From the NCBI RefSeq assembly GCF_029784155.1, contig NC_073692.1, positions 366,773,160 through 366,837,159 of the forward strand: a stretch of 64,000 nt of DNA, in the 5' to 3' direction. Source of the DNA: Uranotaenia lowii. Its lineage: Eukaryota > Arthropoda > Insecta > Diptera > Culicidae. The translations under genes were made by a program, and so were the position numbers. Each line of letters begins with the position of its first letter. Positions within the stretch are counted from its first letter, which is position 1. Positions 20,476 through 31,966 of the stretch are shown in pieces. The notes under the pieces were generated by a model, which did not search any database, had not been told where the DNA came from, and saw only the letters and a list, made by a program, of their open reading frames with translations.

Positions 20476-21979
20476 TCACCATTTATGTCATTTTTGTCAT
20501 TTTTGTCATTTTTGTCATTTTTGTCATTTTTGTCGTTTTTGTCATTTTTGTCATTTTTGTCATTTTTGTCATTTTTGTCATTTTTGTCATTTTTGTCATT
20601 TTTGTCATTTTTGTCATTTTTGTCATTTTTGTCATTTTTGTCATTTTTGTCATTTTTGTCATTTTTGTCATTTTTGTCATTTTTGTCATTTTTGTCATTT
20701 TTGTCATTTTTGTCATTTTTGTCATTTTTGTCATTTTTGTCATTTTTGTCATTTTTGTCATTTTTGTCATTTTTGTCATTTTTGTCATTTTTGTCATTTT
20801 TGTCATTTTTGTCATTTTTGTCATTTTTGTCATTTTTGTCATTTTTGTCATTTTTGTCATTTTTGTCATTTTTTTCATTTTTGTCATTTTTGTCATTTTT
20901 GTCATTTTTGTCATTTTTGTCATTTTTGTCATTTTTGTCATTTTTGTCATTTTTGTCATTTTTGTCATTTTTGTCATTTTTGTCATTTTTGTCATTTTTG
21001 TCATTTTTGTCATTTTTGTCATTTTTGTCATTTTTGTCATTTTTGTCATTTTGTCATTTTTGTCATTTTTGTCATTTTTGTCATTTTTGTCATTTTTGTC
21101 ATTTTTGTCATTTTTGTCATTTTTGTCATTTTTGTCATTTTTGTCATTTTTGTCATTTTTGTCATTTTTGTCATTTTTGTCATTTTTGTCATTTTTGTCA
21201 TTTTTGTCATTTTTGTCATTTTTGTCATTTTTGTCATTTTTGTCATTTTTGTCATTTTTGTCATTTTTGTCATTTTTGTCATTTTTGTCATTTTTGTCAT
21301 TTTTGTCATTTTTGTCATTTTTGTAATTTTTGTAATTTTTGTCATTTTTGTCATTTTTGTCATTTTTGTCATTTTTGTCATTTTTGTCATTTTTGTCATT
21401 TTTGTCATTTTTGTCATTTTTGTCATTTTTGTCATTTTTGTCATTTTTGTCATTTTTGTCATTTTTGTCATTTTTGTCATTTTTGTCATTTTTGTCATTT
21501 TTGTCATTTTTGTCATTTTTGTCATTTTTGTCATTTTTGTCATTTTTGTCATTTTTGTCATTTTTGTCATTTTTTTCATTTTTGTCATTTTTGTCATTTT
21601 TGTCATTTTTGTCATTTTTGTCATTTTTGTCATTTTTGTCATTTTTGTCATTTTTGTCATTTTTGTCATTTTTGTCATTTTTGTCATTTTTGTCATTTTT
21701 GTCATTTTTGTCATTTTTGTCATTTTTGTCATTTTTGTCATTTTTGTCATTTTTGTCATTTTTGTCATTTTTGTCATTTTTGTCATTTTTGTCATTTTTG
21801 TCATTTTTGTCATTTTTGTCATTTTTGTCATTTTTGTCATTTTTGTCATTTTTGTCATTTTTGTCATTTTTGTCATTTTTGTCATTTTTGTCATTTTTGT
21901 CATTTTTGTCATTTTTGTCATTTTTGTCATTTTTGTCATTTTTGTCATTTTTGTCATTTTTGTCATTTTTGTCATTGTC
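20476..21979 (-). repeat. 9-bp satellite array, inverted (TTTTTGTCA)n, about 167 units
   Basis: This is the same unit as at 14917-17580, in reverse complement, over about 1.5 kb. One 8-bp unit near 21047 shifts the phase. Single-base variants occur near 20537, 20872, 21321-21335 and 21573. The resulting ORFs (up to 521 codons) are artefacts of a 9-bp period. Confidence 0.98.
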
Positions 21980-24319
21980 TATTCTGAATCATGATTCTTC
22001 CTTGCTTCCATTGTCATATCGCACCTCATGAAAAACTGAGTGACAAAATGATTTATCCATAGAGCCATCATCATCCCCCGATCCTGGTTCGCACCGAATC
22101 CCCCCATACTATGGTTCCAATTCATCCCCCCGAGAATCAACAGAGTGGTCGTGGAAAATTAACCACAACCCTGTGGCGCGCGTTCGCTAACACGGTGAAA
22201 ACAGACGTTTAGGTCGGTACAAGAGGGAAAATTTACTAGTGATGATGGTTATCGTCATCATGTCGTTAAACGGAGCGACGACGATGAACGAACGCCAATT
22301 CAAAAAAAAATATACAGAGCCAAATTTGTACTTCAGATTGTTACCGTAACAGGTGGAGTCTATTTCTCGAAGTTTTGAAAATTTTTAGTATAACATCGAA
22401 TTCGAATTTAAATTCGGAAATCGGAATTCAGAAAAACAAAATTTTAAATTTTGATGTATTGAAATCATTTAAAAAAAAAAGTCAATTTACATCATTTGAC
22501 GGTCTCTCTCTATCGTTCAAGTCGATGCAGGGTAAGAAATCTAACATGAATCGGCCATCATCGACCGGTCGCCGCCGGATGATGACATACATAGTTACAT
22601 ATTTGTAGAGCCAATGTCCACTGCTGACTTTGGCCTTGACTATGATAGCAAAAATTTCCCTCATTTGCCGTCAGTTTGTCTAAAGACTGGTGTGGGATTT
22701 TTCCACCAGCTTTAATTAGGACTTGTGGAGATATTGCATAAAATGTTGGACTTAACAACTTTCCTGGAAGAAAATCGGGGAATTGTTAAGTCGTTCTGAA
22801 AACCTAATTAGAATTTGACACGGCATCTCTAAAAAAATTCTTATGGAGCCGTTCGCTTATGAAATCACTTTTCAAATTCCAAGCACTTAAATATGAAGCC
22901 TCAATTGACAGACATTAAACTGGTCTTCAAATCGCGAAAGAAGTTGCACCAACAAAGCTGTTTTTTTATGAATGAATATTAGGGTGGCAGCAAATTGAGT
23001 CCTGTCGAATTTCGAAAACCGACCATATAAACTTTTTAGATTTGTCCAAAAAATCAGAAAAATCGAAAATATAAGTTTTTATGCCAAATGACTTAAAAAT
23101 ACAAAAAAACGTCGAAATCTGGTGTAATCTCGAAAAAAAAATATGTAAAAAATTTACTTTCTTGGATTTTTTCGGAAAACCTGCCATTTTTTCCCAGAAA
23201 GTCGATTTTTTTTTCGAGATGACACCAGATCAATAAAATAAAAATTTTGATTTTCCGGATTTCTTTTCGTCCCCCTTTGGTGATTATTGAAGGTCAAAAA
23301 TCCAAAGATCACGTAAAGGGGACCACAGAAGATGAGCTGTGTTATCAACATTTCATTGTATAGTACCATTTTCCTTAATTCCACCCTGGTCGGGGCCCGG
23401 GGCAATTTTTCTCAAGGTGCCCCTATGATTCGATTTTTTTTTCAAATGCTATCCCAGAATACAAAACATTTTAAACTTCTAAAGGAACTGAAGATGAGTT
23501 CAGTATACTGTCTTCAAATAGCTACTGCGTATAAGATAGCTTCTGGTATTTCCAATAAAAATTAAAGCTCTGATTTGAGCTGCAAAATGCAAAATTAGAT
23601 TCTCATTTTTTTAAATGCCCTTATCATTAACTAAAATACTGTGATTTAGCAAAATGATCAGATAGATATTATACATGTTTTTCATTTCATCATTGATCGA
23701 TTGGTTTGTGCTTCTCCGAGAAATATATAGCTAATGACAATTTGAAAGTATCACGAAGATTTGAAACATAGAATACAAAATACAAAAAATTCAAGAAAAT
23801 CATAAAATTTAAATTCCATGAAGATACAGATATAAGAGTTTAACAATTCAAAACTTGAAATCAGGTTATATTCAGAACCACAGTTCAGTGTCTCAAATCC
23901 AAATCATAATTTCAATTCAAGTTTTGAGAAATAAACTACAAATTGAATAAATAAAATGAGATTCAAAGTTGCAATCAAAGCCAAAGCAGGAATTGCATTA
24001 AATGTATATTTCAATTTAATATCTTTTAAACAAAAAAACGTGTTCATCAAATGTTTATGAGTATAATTATTCTCATCAAATAATTTTTTTTATCTAATTG
24101 TTATTCTAGATGTGACAAAAGTTTCATATGACGCCCTCAAACCCAAAGGGGTATAAGGGGTATATAAGGGGTATATGATCGATTAAAAAATATTAGAATG
24201 GAGATTAAATAAATGTTAAAAATACAGAATCAGTTATCATTAAAAAAGTCAGATAAAGAATCTAAATGAAACAAAGATCCTGAGATCACAAAATTCAGAA
24301 AACTATGAAACTAAATTTC
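21980..24319. other. Intron DNA, mainly AT-rich
   Basis: The first 330 bp (21990-22320) are GC-richer and look single-copy, with no ORF. The rest is AT-rich. No coding exon, RNA gene or transposon terminus was recognised. Confidence 0.4.
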
Positions 24320-24405
24320 TCGGCCTTAGCGGTGAAAAGTGATGTCCTTTTTAGTAGGGACATCTAAAGATTATGAAATTTTTATATAGGTGGAGCCCGT
24401 GCGAA
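24320..24405 (+). repeat. Half copy of the foldback MITE
   Basis: It contains the CTCGGCCTTAGCGGTGAAAA arm and the loop ATGAAATTTTTATATAGGTG of the element at 29738-29955, but the second arm is missing. A GTGCGAATGACCCG sequence follows instead. Confidence 0.7.
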
Positions 24406-25039
24406 TGACCCGTCCATGGGGGGGTTTTCTGAATTCAAATTTAGCTAAAAATAATAACATTACCAAGAATAAACAGTAAAAACAGGTTGATTGAAAAATT
24501 CCGCTGTTGTATTTTGAATTTGTACAAAAAATATTTAATCGCGATTTGAACGATAATTTCAAAAGTGCCAGTGATAGAAGCCAGAAATTTTTTTATAAAT
24601 AAAATCTTGCAGTTATAATAAAACGGCTTGAAAAATATCTTCATTTTCAATTATTCTGGAAAGGAAATGTTGGTAAATTGGAAATTTCGTAATTGATCAA
24701 TCAAAACTGATAAAAATTTGAAAATGAGGGGTTCATAGTTTTGTTGAAAAATATTGAAAACACAAAGCAAATACAAAGTTAGTTAACATTGCGCATTAAA
24801 ATTAAGTTTTTACGTTCATTCGAATCATTTTTCAAACCTTTTAAGATTAATTTAGAAGTCATGATCCATTCATAAAACATGATGTTATATAAAAAAAAAT
24901 AAATGAGAAGTTTTGAAATTTTCAATCGCAGTTTTCAAAGTTTAAAATTACAAGCACTGAATATTTTTTCACTTTCGATTGAAATACTGGGTAATGGAAA
25001 AAAAACAGAAGGTTGGAAGTATGTTTTTCTTATAAAAAA

Positions 25040-26894
25040 CTAGCTGATCCCGTACGAACTTCGTTTCGCATTTAACTTTAAAGCTGATGATTTTGTATTT
25101 GGTTTGTAATTGGGACGAATTTTCACCAAAAAATTGCTCAAAATACTAAACAAAATTTACAAGCGACCTTTTTACTTGTCTAACAAACGGAAATTTTAAA
25201 TAAGAAATTGATTGACCGTTAAAAAGAACACCAGTGTACGATTTTTTGTCTTTTTCGGGTGCATAACAATGAAATTATGTCTAAAATATTTTAAAGGTAG
25301 TATTAACGACCCCTTTTCTGTCGTCTGATTCAAAATTTTAATTCATAAATCAATTGTCCGTTTTGTAAAACAACCGGGAATGAATTTTTGTCTGGATCTC
25401 ATGCATAATAAAACAATCCTTGCAAAAACATTAAACAGTAAATGTGGACGATCCCTTTTTCTGTCGTCTAATAGAAAGTTTCTTATCAGGAATCGATTCC
25501 TCATCCTGCAAAACTCTCGTGTTTAAATTTTACCCTTTTACTGATTCCGTGACAAAATTTGACACGTGAATCAATAACATGTGCTGTAAAACTCCCATGT
25601 GCAAATTTTCATTACAATCCGATGTATGATAAAAACAATAAGACTTATTCTGAGAGTCACGTGACGTGATGTGCAAAATTTCACATCGTTGTGCCGAATC
25701 CAGAAACTACTCTAGGCTAGAAGGTTCAGCTCAAATGTCCTGTGATCGATTTTTGGAGCTCATTCATACTAACGTTTCTTCTCTGAAACATTTCCTGGAG
25801 TCAGGATAAAGAAATGAAATTGTGTGAGTCACGTCACTCGACTCGCAGAATAACTCCCAATCAGCAAAAACAGTAGACAGATTATATGGACTACCCCTGA
25901 CTCCAGATTTGAAATCTGAAACAATTGAGCGTCCCTCAAAAGTTTAAGTGGAAATTTTTATTTCTATCCAATGCATCATAACGGCAACACCGTAAAAACA
26001 TTGAAAATTTTATATGGACGACCCCTTTCGCAGACCTCTGAATTAAAATTTGACTCCTGAAACCAATTACTCGATCCTTGAAACTCCCACTTACCAAGTT
26101 TCCATCTTAATCCAATGTATTTAAGCATCAATATCGCGAAAACAGTGTTAATATGGACGACCCCTTTGGCCGACCTTTGACTCTGAATTTGAAACCTGGA
26201 ATCGATTGATCGTTCCTAAAAATACTACTATGCAAATTTTCATCAAAAACAAATATATAATGACGCCAATATCGCAAAAACATTCGACAGTTTATATGGA
26301 CGACCCCTTTTGCCGACCCCTTCTACAAAATTTGAAAACTGGAATCGATTGTCCGTTCCTTAAAATTCCCGTCTGCAAATTTCCATCTCAATCCAATGAA
26401 TAATAACGCCAATATAGTAAAAACATTAAAAAGTTGATATGCACGACCCCTTTGGCCGACCCCTGACCCTGAATTTAATACCTGGAATCAATTGCTCGTC
26501 CTTCAAAACGCTCATGTGCAAATTTTCATATCAATCCAATGCATAATAACGTCAATATAGTAAAAACACCGAACAGTTCATATGGACGATCCCTTTTGCC
26601 GACCCCTGACACAAAATTCAATACCTAAAATCAATTCCTCATCTCTCAAAACTCCTATGTGATGGTTTTTGTCAAAATCTGACAAAAAATAACGTCAATA
26701 TCGCGAAAACAATATTTGTCTTGTATGGACGACCCCCTTTAGAAGGGGTCATCCAAAAATCTGAAAACATTTTTCATCATTCCTGGTCCTAATGAGTATC
26801 CATGCCAAATTTCAACTCTCTAGCTCTTAAGATTGCTGAGCCTATAGAGGACAAACAAACAAACCCACAGAAATTGCTTTTTATATATATAGAT
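25040..26894 (+). repeat. Dispersed element with internal ~142-bp tandem units
   Basis: It begins CTAGCTGATCCCGTACGAAC and ends in TATATATATAGATTTA. Inside, the word ATATGGACGACCCCTTT recurs near 25885 (decayed), 26012, 26151, 26293, 26438, 26580 and 26725, a spacing of 139-145 bp, with older irregular copies near 25302 and 25440. Units share TGAATTTGAAACCTGGAATC and AATAACGTCAATAT-like words. No protein is encoded. The family is unclassified here. Confidence 0.75.
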
Positions 26895-28199
26895 TTAGAT
26901 TTGAGGGCTTATGTTTCAAGAACACAAAAATTCAGCTTCAAAAAACAAAGACAAATTTTTCAAAAATATTTCTTCAATTCAAATAATTTTTTCTATGAAA
27001 TTCGGCAAGTTTATTAGAAAATTGAAAAAAAACTCTACTTGTACTAACTGTAAAATTGAGTAAATTTATTTGAAAATTAAAACAGAATATATAAAAATGA
27101 AAAATATAAGTTTTTCAAAACATTTCAGAAGGTTTTTTTTTCATATAAATACTTTTCACCATAACAATTTTCAGAATTTAATTGATAATTCAAGGCATCA
27201 GAATTTTAGAGCTTATGATTGATTTGGTAGATTGTAGCGTACTGAACTCGAATCTTTTGTCATTTAGTTTGGGTGATAAGGAAATTCAAAATGTATCAGT
27301 TTTAAGTGAAATCAAATATTGATAACTGATTAACTAACAAACCTTCATTTATGAATAAATCTTATTGTGATTCTGCTTATCATCCAATTAAGGAATAATA
27401 TTCTGATGAAAATGATGCATGATCTAAAAAAGTAAAATTCAACAGTTAAAAAAATTGAACCATAGGTATGCTTTAAAACTATCTAAAATTCAGTTTGATT
27501 TAAAAATTCTTATGAATTTGATAAATGAGAAAAAGGAAAAAAAATAACATAAAATTTCTATAACTTTTTTCACAAAACTCAAATGTCTTGAAAAAAAGTT
27601 GATAATTTGTTTTAAAATTTAATTTAATGACATGTTTTTGTAAAAAAAAAGTGCAGAAATTTCTCAAATATTTTTTTTTACTTGTTTTCAAAAGTCTGCA
27701 TTATTCAAAGCTGATAGAAATATTGCAAATTTAGTTGAAATTATCTTTTTATCTTATTCATTGCACTTAAAAAAAATGTAAATTTTGTGGCCTTGTGTAA
27801 ATTATTAAAACCTATTGTGTTGAAAATTTAGAAGAACAAAAAGCACGAAATAATATTGAGTGTTAAAAAGGTTTCTAGAAGAATATTTCATATCAGCATA
27901 AAATTTGTTATGACATAAACGATTTTTTTAAATAAAAAAATGGTTCGTTTTATACTCTGTTCTTATTAAGTCACATTCTGAGGACGAGGTAAGGCTTTTG
28001 TATGTGAACTTTTGAGTTCTAATACAAATGATTGATTGAATTGCGAAAACTCAGAATCAAAGTTAGTTTCAATTCGTGAACGTCGAATAGTGTCGTAGAT
28101 TGAAATGATTTAAGATTGAAGTCCGCCGTAGGCGAGAAAAATTTCTGGCTGGCTTAATAACACTTATTTTTAAATATATTTTAAGATGATGTAATTTTC
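26895..28199. other. AT-rich intron DNA, nothing recognised
   Basis: Long A and T runs without ORF, terminal repeats or RNA-like structure that I can support. Confidence 0.5.
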
Positions 28200-28223
28200 C
28201 GTTGCAACGGTGGAAATTTTAAT

Positions 28224-28243
28224 GTATGTATGTATGTATGTAT
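28224..28243 (+). repeat. (GTAT)n microsatellite, tail of the adjacent insertion
   Basis: Five units of GTAT on the plus strand, next to the 24-bp direct repeat. Read on the minus strand it is the 3' tail of the LINE-like insertion. Confidence 0.8.
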
Positions 28244-29226
28244 TTAAACCCACCAGTGGCTGATAGGTCTTTCGACCCGAGTCGGTACGGGAAGTCTCGA
28301 TCACACGTTCAAATATTGTCCATGCTTAACTCACCAACAATATTTGCAATGCAACCAAGGGGTCCGTTACCACTGGTTTGGGATAGGTTTGACTCACCTA
28401 ACTCTCTTCCGACTGTTCGAAACAAATTTAGAATTATGAAAAGGAACCAGAGTATCCTTCTTATGATTCCATATTTGCCGAGATACTCCGGCTGGCTTGA
28501 ACCCACAATCCATTGTATATCAGTCTTTCGTTCGCTTGGTGACCTATCCAACCCCCCACGAATCCCCTTGAATAGAGTTAAGCTATTTTAAATATATGAA
28601 TATAATACATTTTAAACATCTTACCTTTTACCATAGAAATATAAATACATTTTAAACATCTTACCTTTTAACCATTTGAAAAGGATACTTATCTTAAAAC
28701 TACACCGAATTTCGCTACAAATTCATAGTAGCAAAAATTTATACCACAATAATGGTATAATTTCATGATGAAGTTGGTTTTCTCAAGGTATGCAAAAAAA
28801 TTGTTTTTGTTGATTATGTCCTAAGAACTAAGTATTAAGCCATTGAATGGATTACTTTAACAAAAAGTTAAGATGAGCGTATATGAGTTTTTTTCTTAAA
28901 TGCAACTAAAGCAATAAACATCGCTGTGTTATGAAAATCGGTTGCACTTTTGGTTGCATAAATTATGGCGACTTTCACACCTCCGCTCGAGCATCTAAAA
29001 GTGTTAGAAATAAACATATACGTTCATATATTACGTAACGCAGTTTTTATTTCCCCCCCTAACGCACATACATATTCATAATAGCACCATAACTTCTGAT
29101 ACTGAAATGTGAATTTAGATGACTTTTTTTTTCAAAAATCGTAGATGAGTGTGATCTTCTGCGATACATACATTCGTTATTTATTGGCGTTTCAAATAGT
29201 TTCATAATAAATCGTACTGCAGAATG
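28224..29226 (-). mobile_element. Short LINE-like insertion with (TACA)n tail and long target duplication
   Basis: The segment is flanked by identical 24-bp direct repeats beginning CGTTGCAACGG (28200-28223 and 29227-29250). On the minus strand it ends in a TACA tandem tail at 28243-28224. A long target duplication plus a short tandem 3' tail is the pattern of target-primed retrotransposition. The body (about 1 kb) has no recognisable RT; a 27-bp word around TACATTTTAAACATCTTACC is duplicated near 28604 and 28650. Clade unknown. Confidence 0.6.
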
Positions 29227-29250
29227 CGTTGCAACGGTGGAAATTTTAAT

Positions 29251-29737
29251 TAGAAAAAATCTTCATGGGGGGGTTAAACCCCTCCCCGTTCGCACGGCCT
29301 TGCGTGGATAGAAGGTTAGATGAAATGAAAGATGTTGAAAATGATTTTTTTTTGGGTAGAATTTATTCAGAAGCATATCATCACATATCAAATTTTTGTT
29401 CCTCACGGGCCTACTACTATGAAGCGGTAGATACAGATAGAGTTGCATCTACCACCACACATTAGTAGGGCAAGCGCCTACTAATGTGTGGTGGTCCCCA
29501 CAAGGGAAAGCTTGCAGTGCGGACGAACAAAAAGATGATATGTGATCGCTCAGATATACTCCCTTTAACTCAGAAACGCATCTATCGATGTATAGTCTTC
29601 TCAGTTTGTTATCTTCGCATTTGTTACATCCGGGGTTTGGATGCGAAACGGTACGGTCGATTTTCTGATAGTGACCTATCACCGATGCTATGATGTCGTA
29701 TTTTTTTTATTTCTTTTTTGGCCAAAGTTATTTAATT
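29251..29737. other. Unassigned DNA between insertion and MITE
   Basis: It includes a short palindromic word around 29450-29495 (ACCACCACACATTAGTAGG then CCTACTAATGTGTGGTGG). No gene was recognised. Confidence 0.4.
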
Positions 29738-29955
29738 TAATGAAGAGATTAACCACCGTAATGTTTGTATGATACTTTAATTTGTCGGCCTTAGCGGTGA
29801 AAAGAGATGTCCTTTTTAGTAGGGATATCTAAAGATTATGAAATTTTTATATAGGTGGATTTAGATGTCCCTACTAAAAAGGACATCACTTTTCACCGCT
29901 AAGGCCGACAAATTAAAGTATCATACAAACATTACGGTGGTTAATCTCTTCATTA
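29738..29955. mobile_element. Foldback MITE with 96-bp arms
   Basis: The left arm 29738-29833 and right arm 29860-29955 are reverse complements with two mismatches that I can see, around a 26-bp loop. The edges TA-ATGAAG and CTTCAT-TA suggest a TA target. Related arms occur at 24320-24405, and a diverged version near 62465-62520. It encodes nothing. Transcription would give a near-perfect RNA hairpin. Confidence 0.88.
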
Positions 29956-30399
29956 TATGGAACTAAACTTCAGTAACTGAAGAAACAACACAAGACTTGA
30001 AAATCTCAACAACAAGACTTGGAAAATGATATGCTGAATTCAGGATATTTATTTCAGTAGAGAATTAAATTTTGGTTAAATCAGTTGAAAATGATTCAAT
30101 AAGAAGTTCATGTCTAAGACAGAAACTGGAACGGAAATTCAATAAAGAAACTCAGCACTGTCGATTGCTCCATAAAGCAACTACAATTTACTTTATGAAT
30201 TTTATTTTCAAAAAAGGTAGGGAAAAGGGTTAAGAATTTATAAACAAAAGGAAATATCAATAATAATGATTGAAAAGTGAAAAACTATCAAAATACCCGG
30301 TATTAACCCGGATATAGACCGGATAAAATTCTGAAGTGTTTATTATAAAGACTTTTAGTTTAATTAAATAATCGTGATTATATTAATAAATTGCATATT
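29956..30399. other. AT-rich DNA, nothing recognised
   Basis: No ORF or terminal repeat between the foldback MITE and DD37E copy 2. Confidence 0.5.
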
Positions 30400-30529
30400 T
30401 AAAGGGTGATACGGTCAAAATTTGGTCAAGGGAAAACGCGTGTAAATCGGTGAAATCGTTTATTTAAAAAATCAAATTTTTTTTTTTTTTTCAAGTTGAA
30501 TTAGTAAAAATTTCAGGAAAAATGTTCAG

Positions 30530-31492
30530 TTAGGCTTCCGCTTTTCTAAATCCGAATTGCCGGGCCTTACGCTTAACTTCTGCCATCAGAGTTTGTACAG
30601 CCACCTTGTCCACTTTCATCGCCGCAGAAAGCCAGTTTGCCTTGAATTGCTGCTCGTCCTTAGCAATTTTTTTGGTCTTCTTTAGGTTCCGCTTGACAAT
30701 AGCCCAGTATTCCTCAATTGAGCGGAGCTTTGGCGTGTTGGGAGGGTTGTTGTCCTTGGGAACCACCTGCACGTTGTTGGCGGCGTACCACTCCATAACC
30801 TGTTTACCGTAATGGCAAGATGCCAAATCCAGCCAAAACAGTACGGAACAACCGTGTTTCTTCAGGAAAGGCAGCAGACGTTTATTCAAACACTCTTTCA
30901 CGTAAATTTCTTGGTCGACAGTCCCGGAAGCTATGAAATTGCTGCTTTTCAAGCCACAGGTACAGATGGCTTGCCAAACCTGATATTTCTTCGCGAACTT
31001 TGACAGTTTCATGTGCTTGAAAATATCTGCTACCTTTCCTCTTCCTTTTGCCGTATAAGACTCCTGTTCCGGAAGCTGCTTGTAGTCGGCTTTGACGTAG
31101 GTTTCGTCGTCCATTACCACGCAGTCAAACTTGGCCGTCGTATTTTGTTTATCATCGCGATTTGGAGTTACTACCTTCTTGTAAGTCGATAGTCCGGCTC
31201 GTTTTTTGGCTGGATGCACGGTTGTAGACTATGCACCCAGCTTATTTGCGGCATCTCGGAAAGAGAGCGGTAAGGGTTGCGCTTGAAACTACCGGCAACT
31301 GTCTTTGTCGTCTCAGCGGCTTCCGGTTTTCGATTTCCTCCCGATCCAGACTTCCTGGTTGTCGACAAACGTTCACCAAACACTTAAATTTGGCATTTTT
31401 AGCGAGTTTGCCAGCTTTGCGTGCGAGTAGCTTGGATGTATGCGATGCGTGAGCAAAATTTTGATACGCTGCTCTTCTTCCTTGCACGGCAT
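30530..31492 (-). pseudogene. DD37E transposase, frameshifted
   Basis: The true start is ATG at 31492-31490 (MPCKEEEQRIKILLTH). Frames change near 31390 and 31240. The frame from about 31219 to 30530 keeps VMDDETYV, FWLDLASCHYG and RSIEEYWAI, so the catalytic residues D, D and E are still readable with 37 residues between the last two. About 13 codons present in copy 1 (KARSRRLYTTLLT) are deleted near 31130. It cannot make a full-length enzyme, though its ends could still be mobilised by a related one. Confidence 0.85.
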
Positions 31493-31540
31493 TTTGTCAA
31501 CTGAAGAGTGAATTCCAAAATCAAAATAGGGGCAACATTC

Positions 31541-31873
<333 letters not shown>

Positions 31874-31966
31874 TCAAAATGAGGGGTGTTCATGTTTTTT
31901 AAATGCAAAATTGGAAGAAATTCCTTCAAGTTGATATTGACCAAATTTTGACTGTATCACCCTTTA

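Noticed and set aside
14917..21979. CRISPR-like array
   Set aside because: Units are contiguous with no unique spacers, and the DNA is eukaryotic.
20429..22031. ORFs of 188-521 codons of FLS/FVI/FCH or MTK repeats
   Set aside because: Same satellite in inverted orientation; not protein coding.
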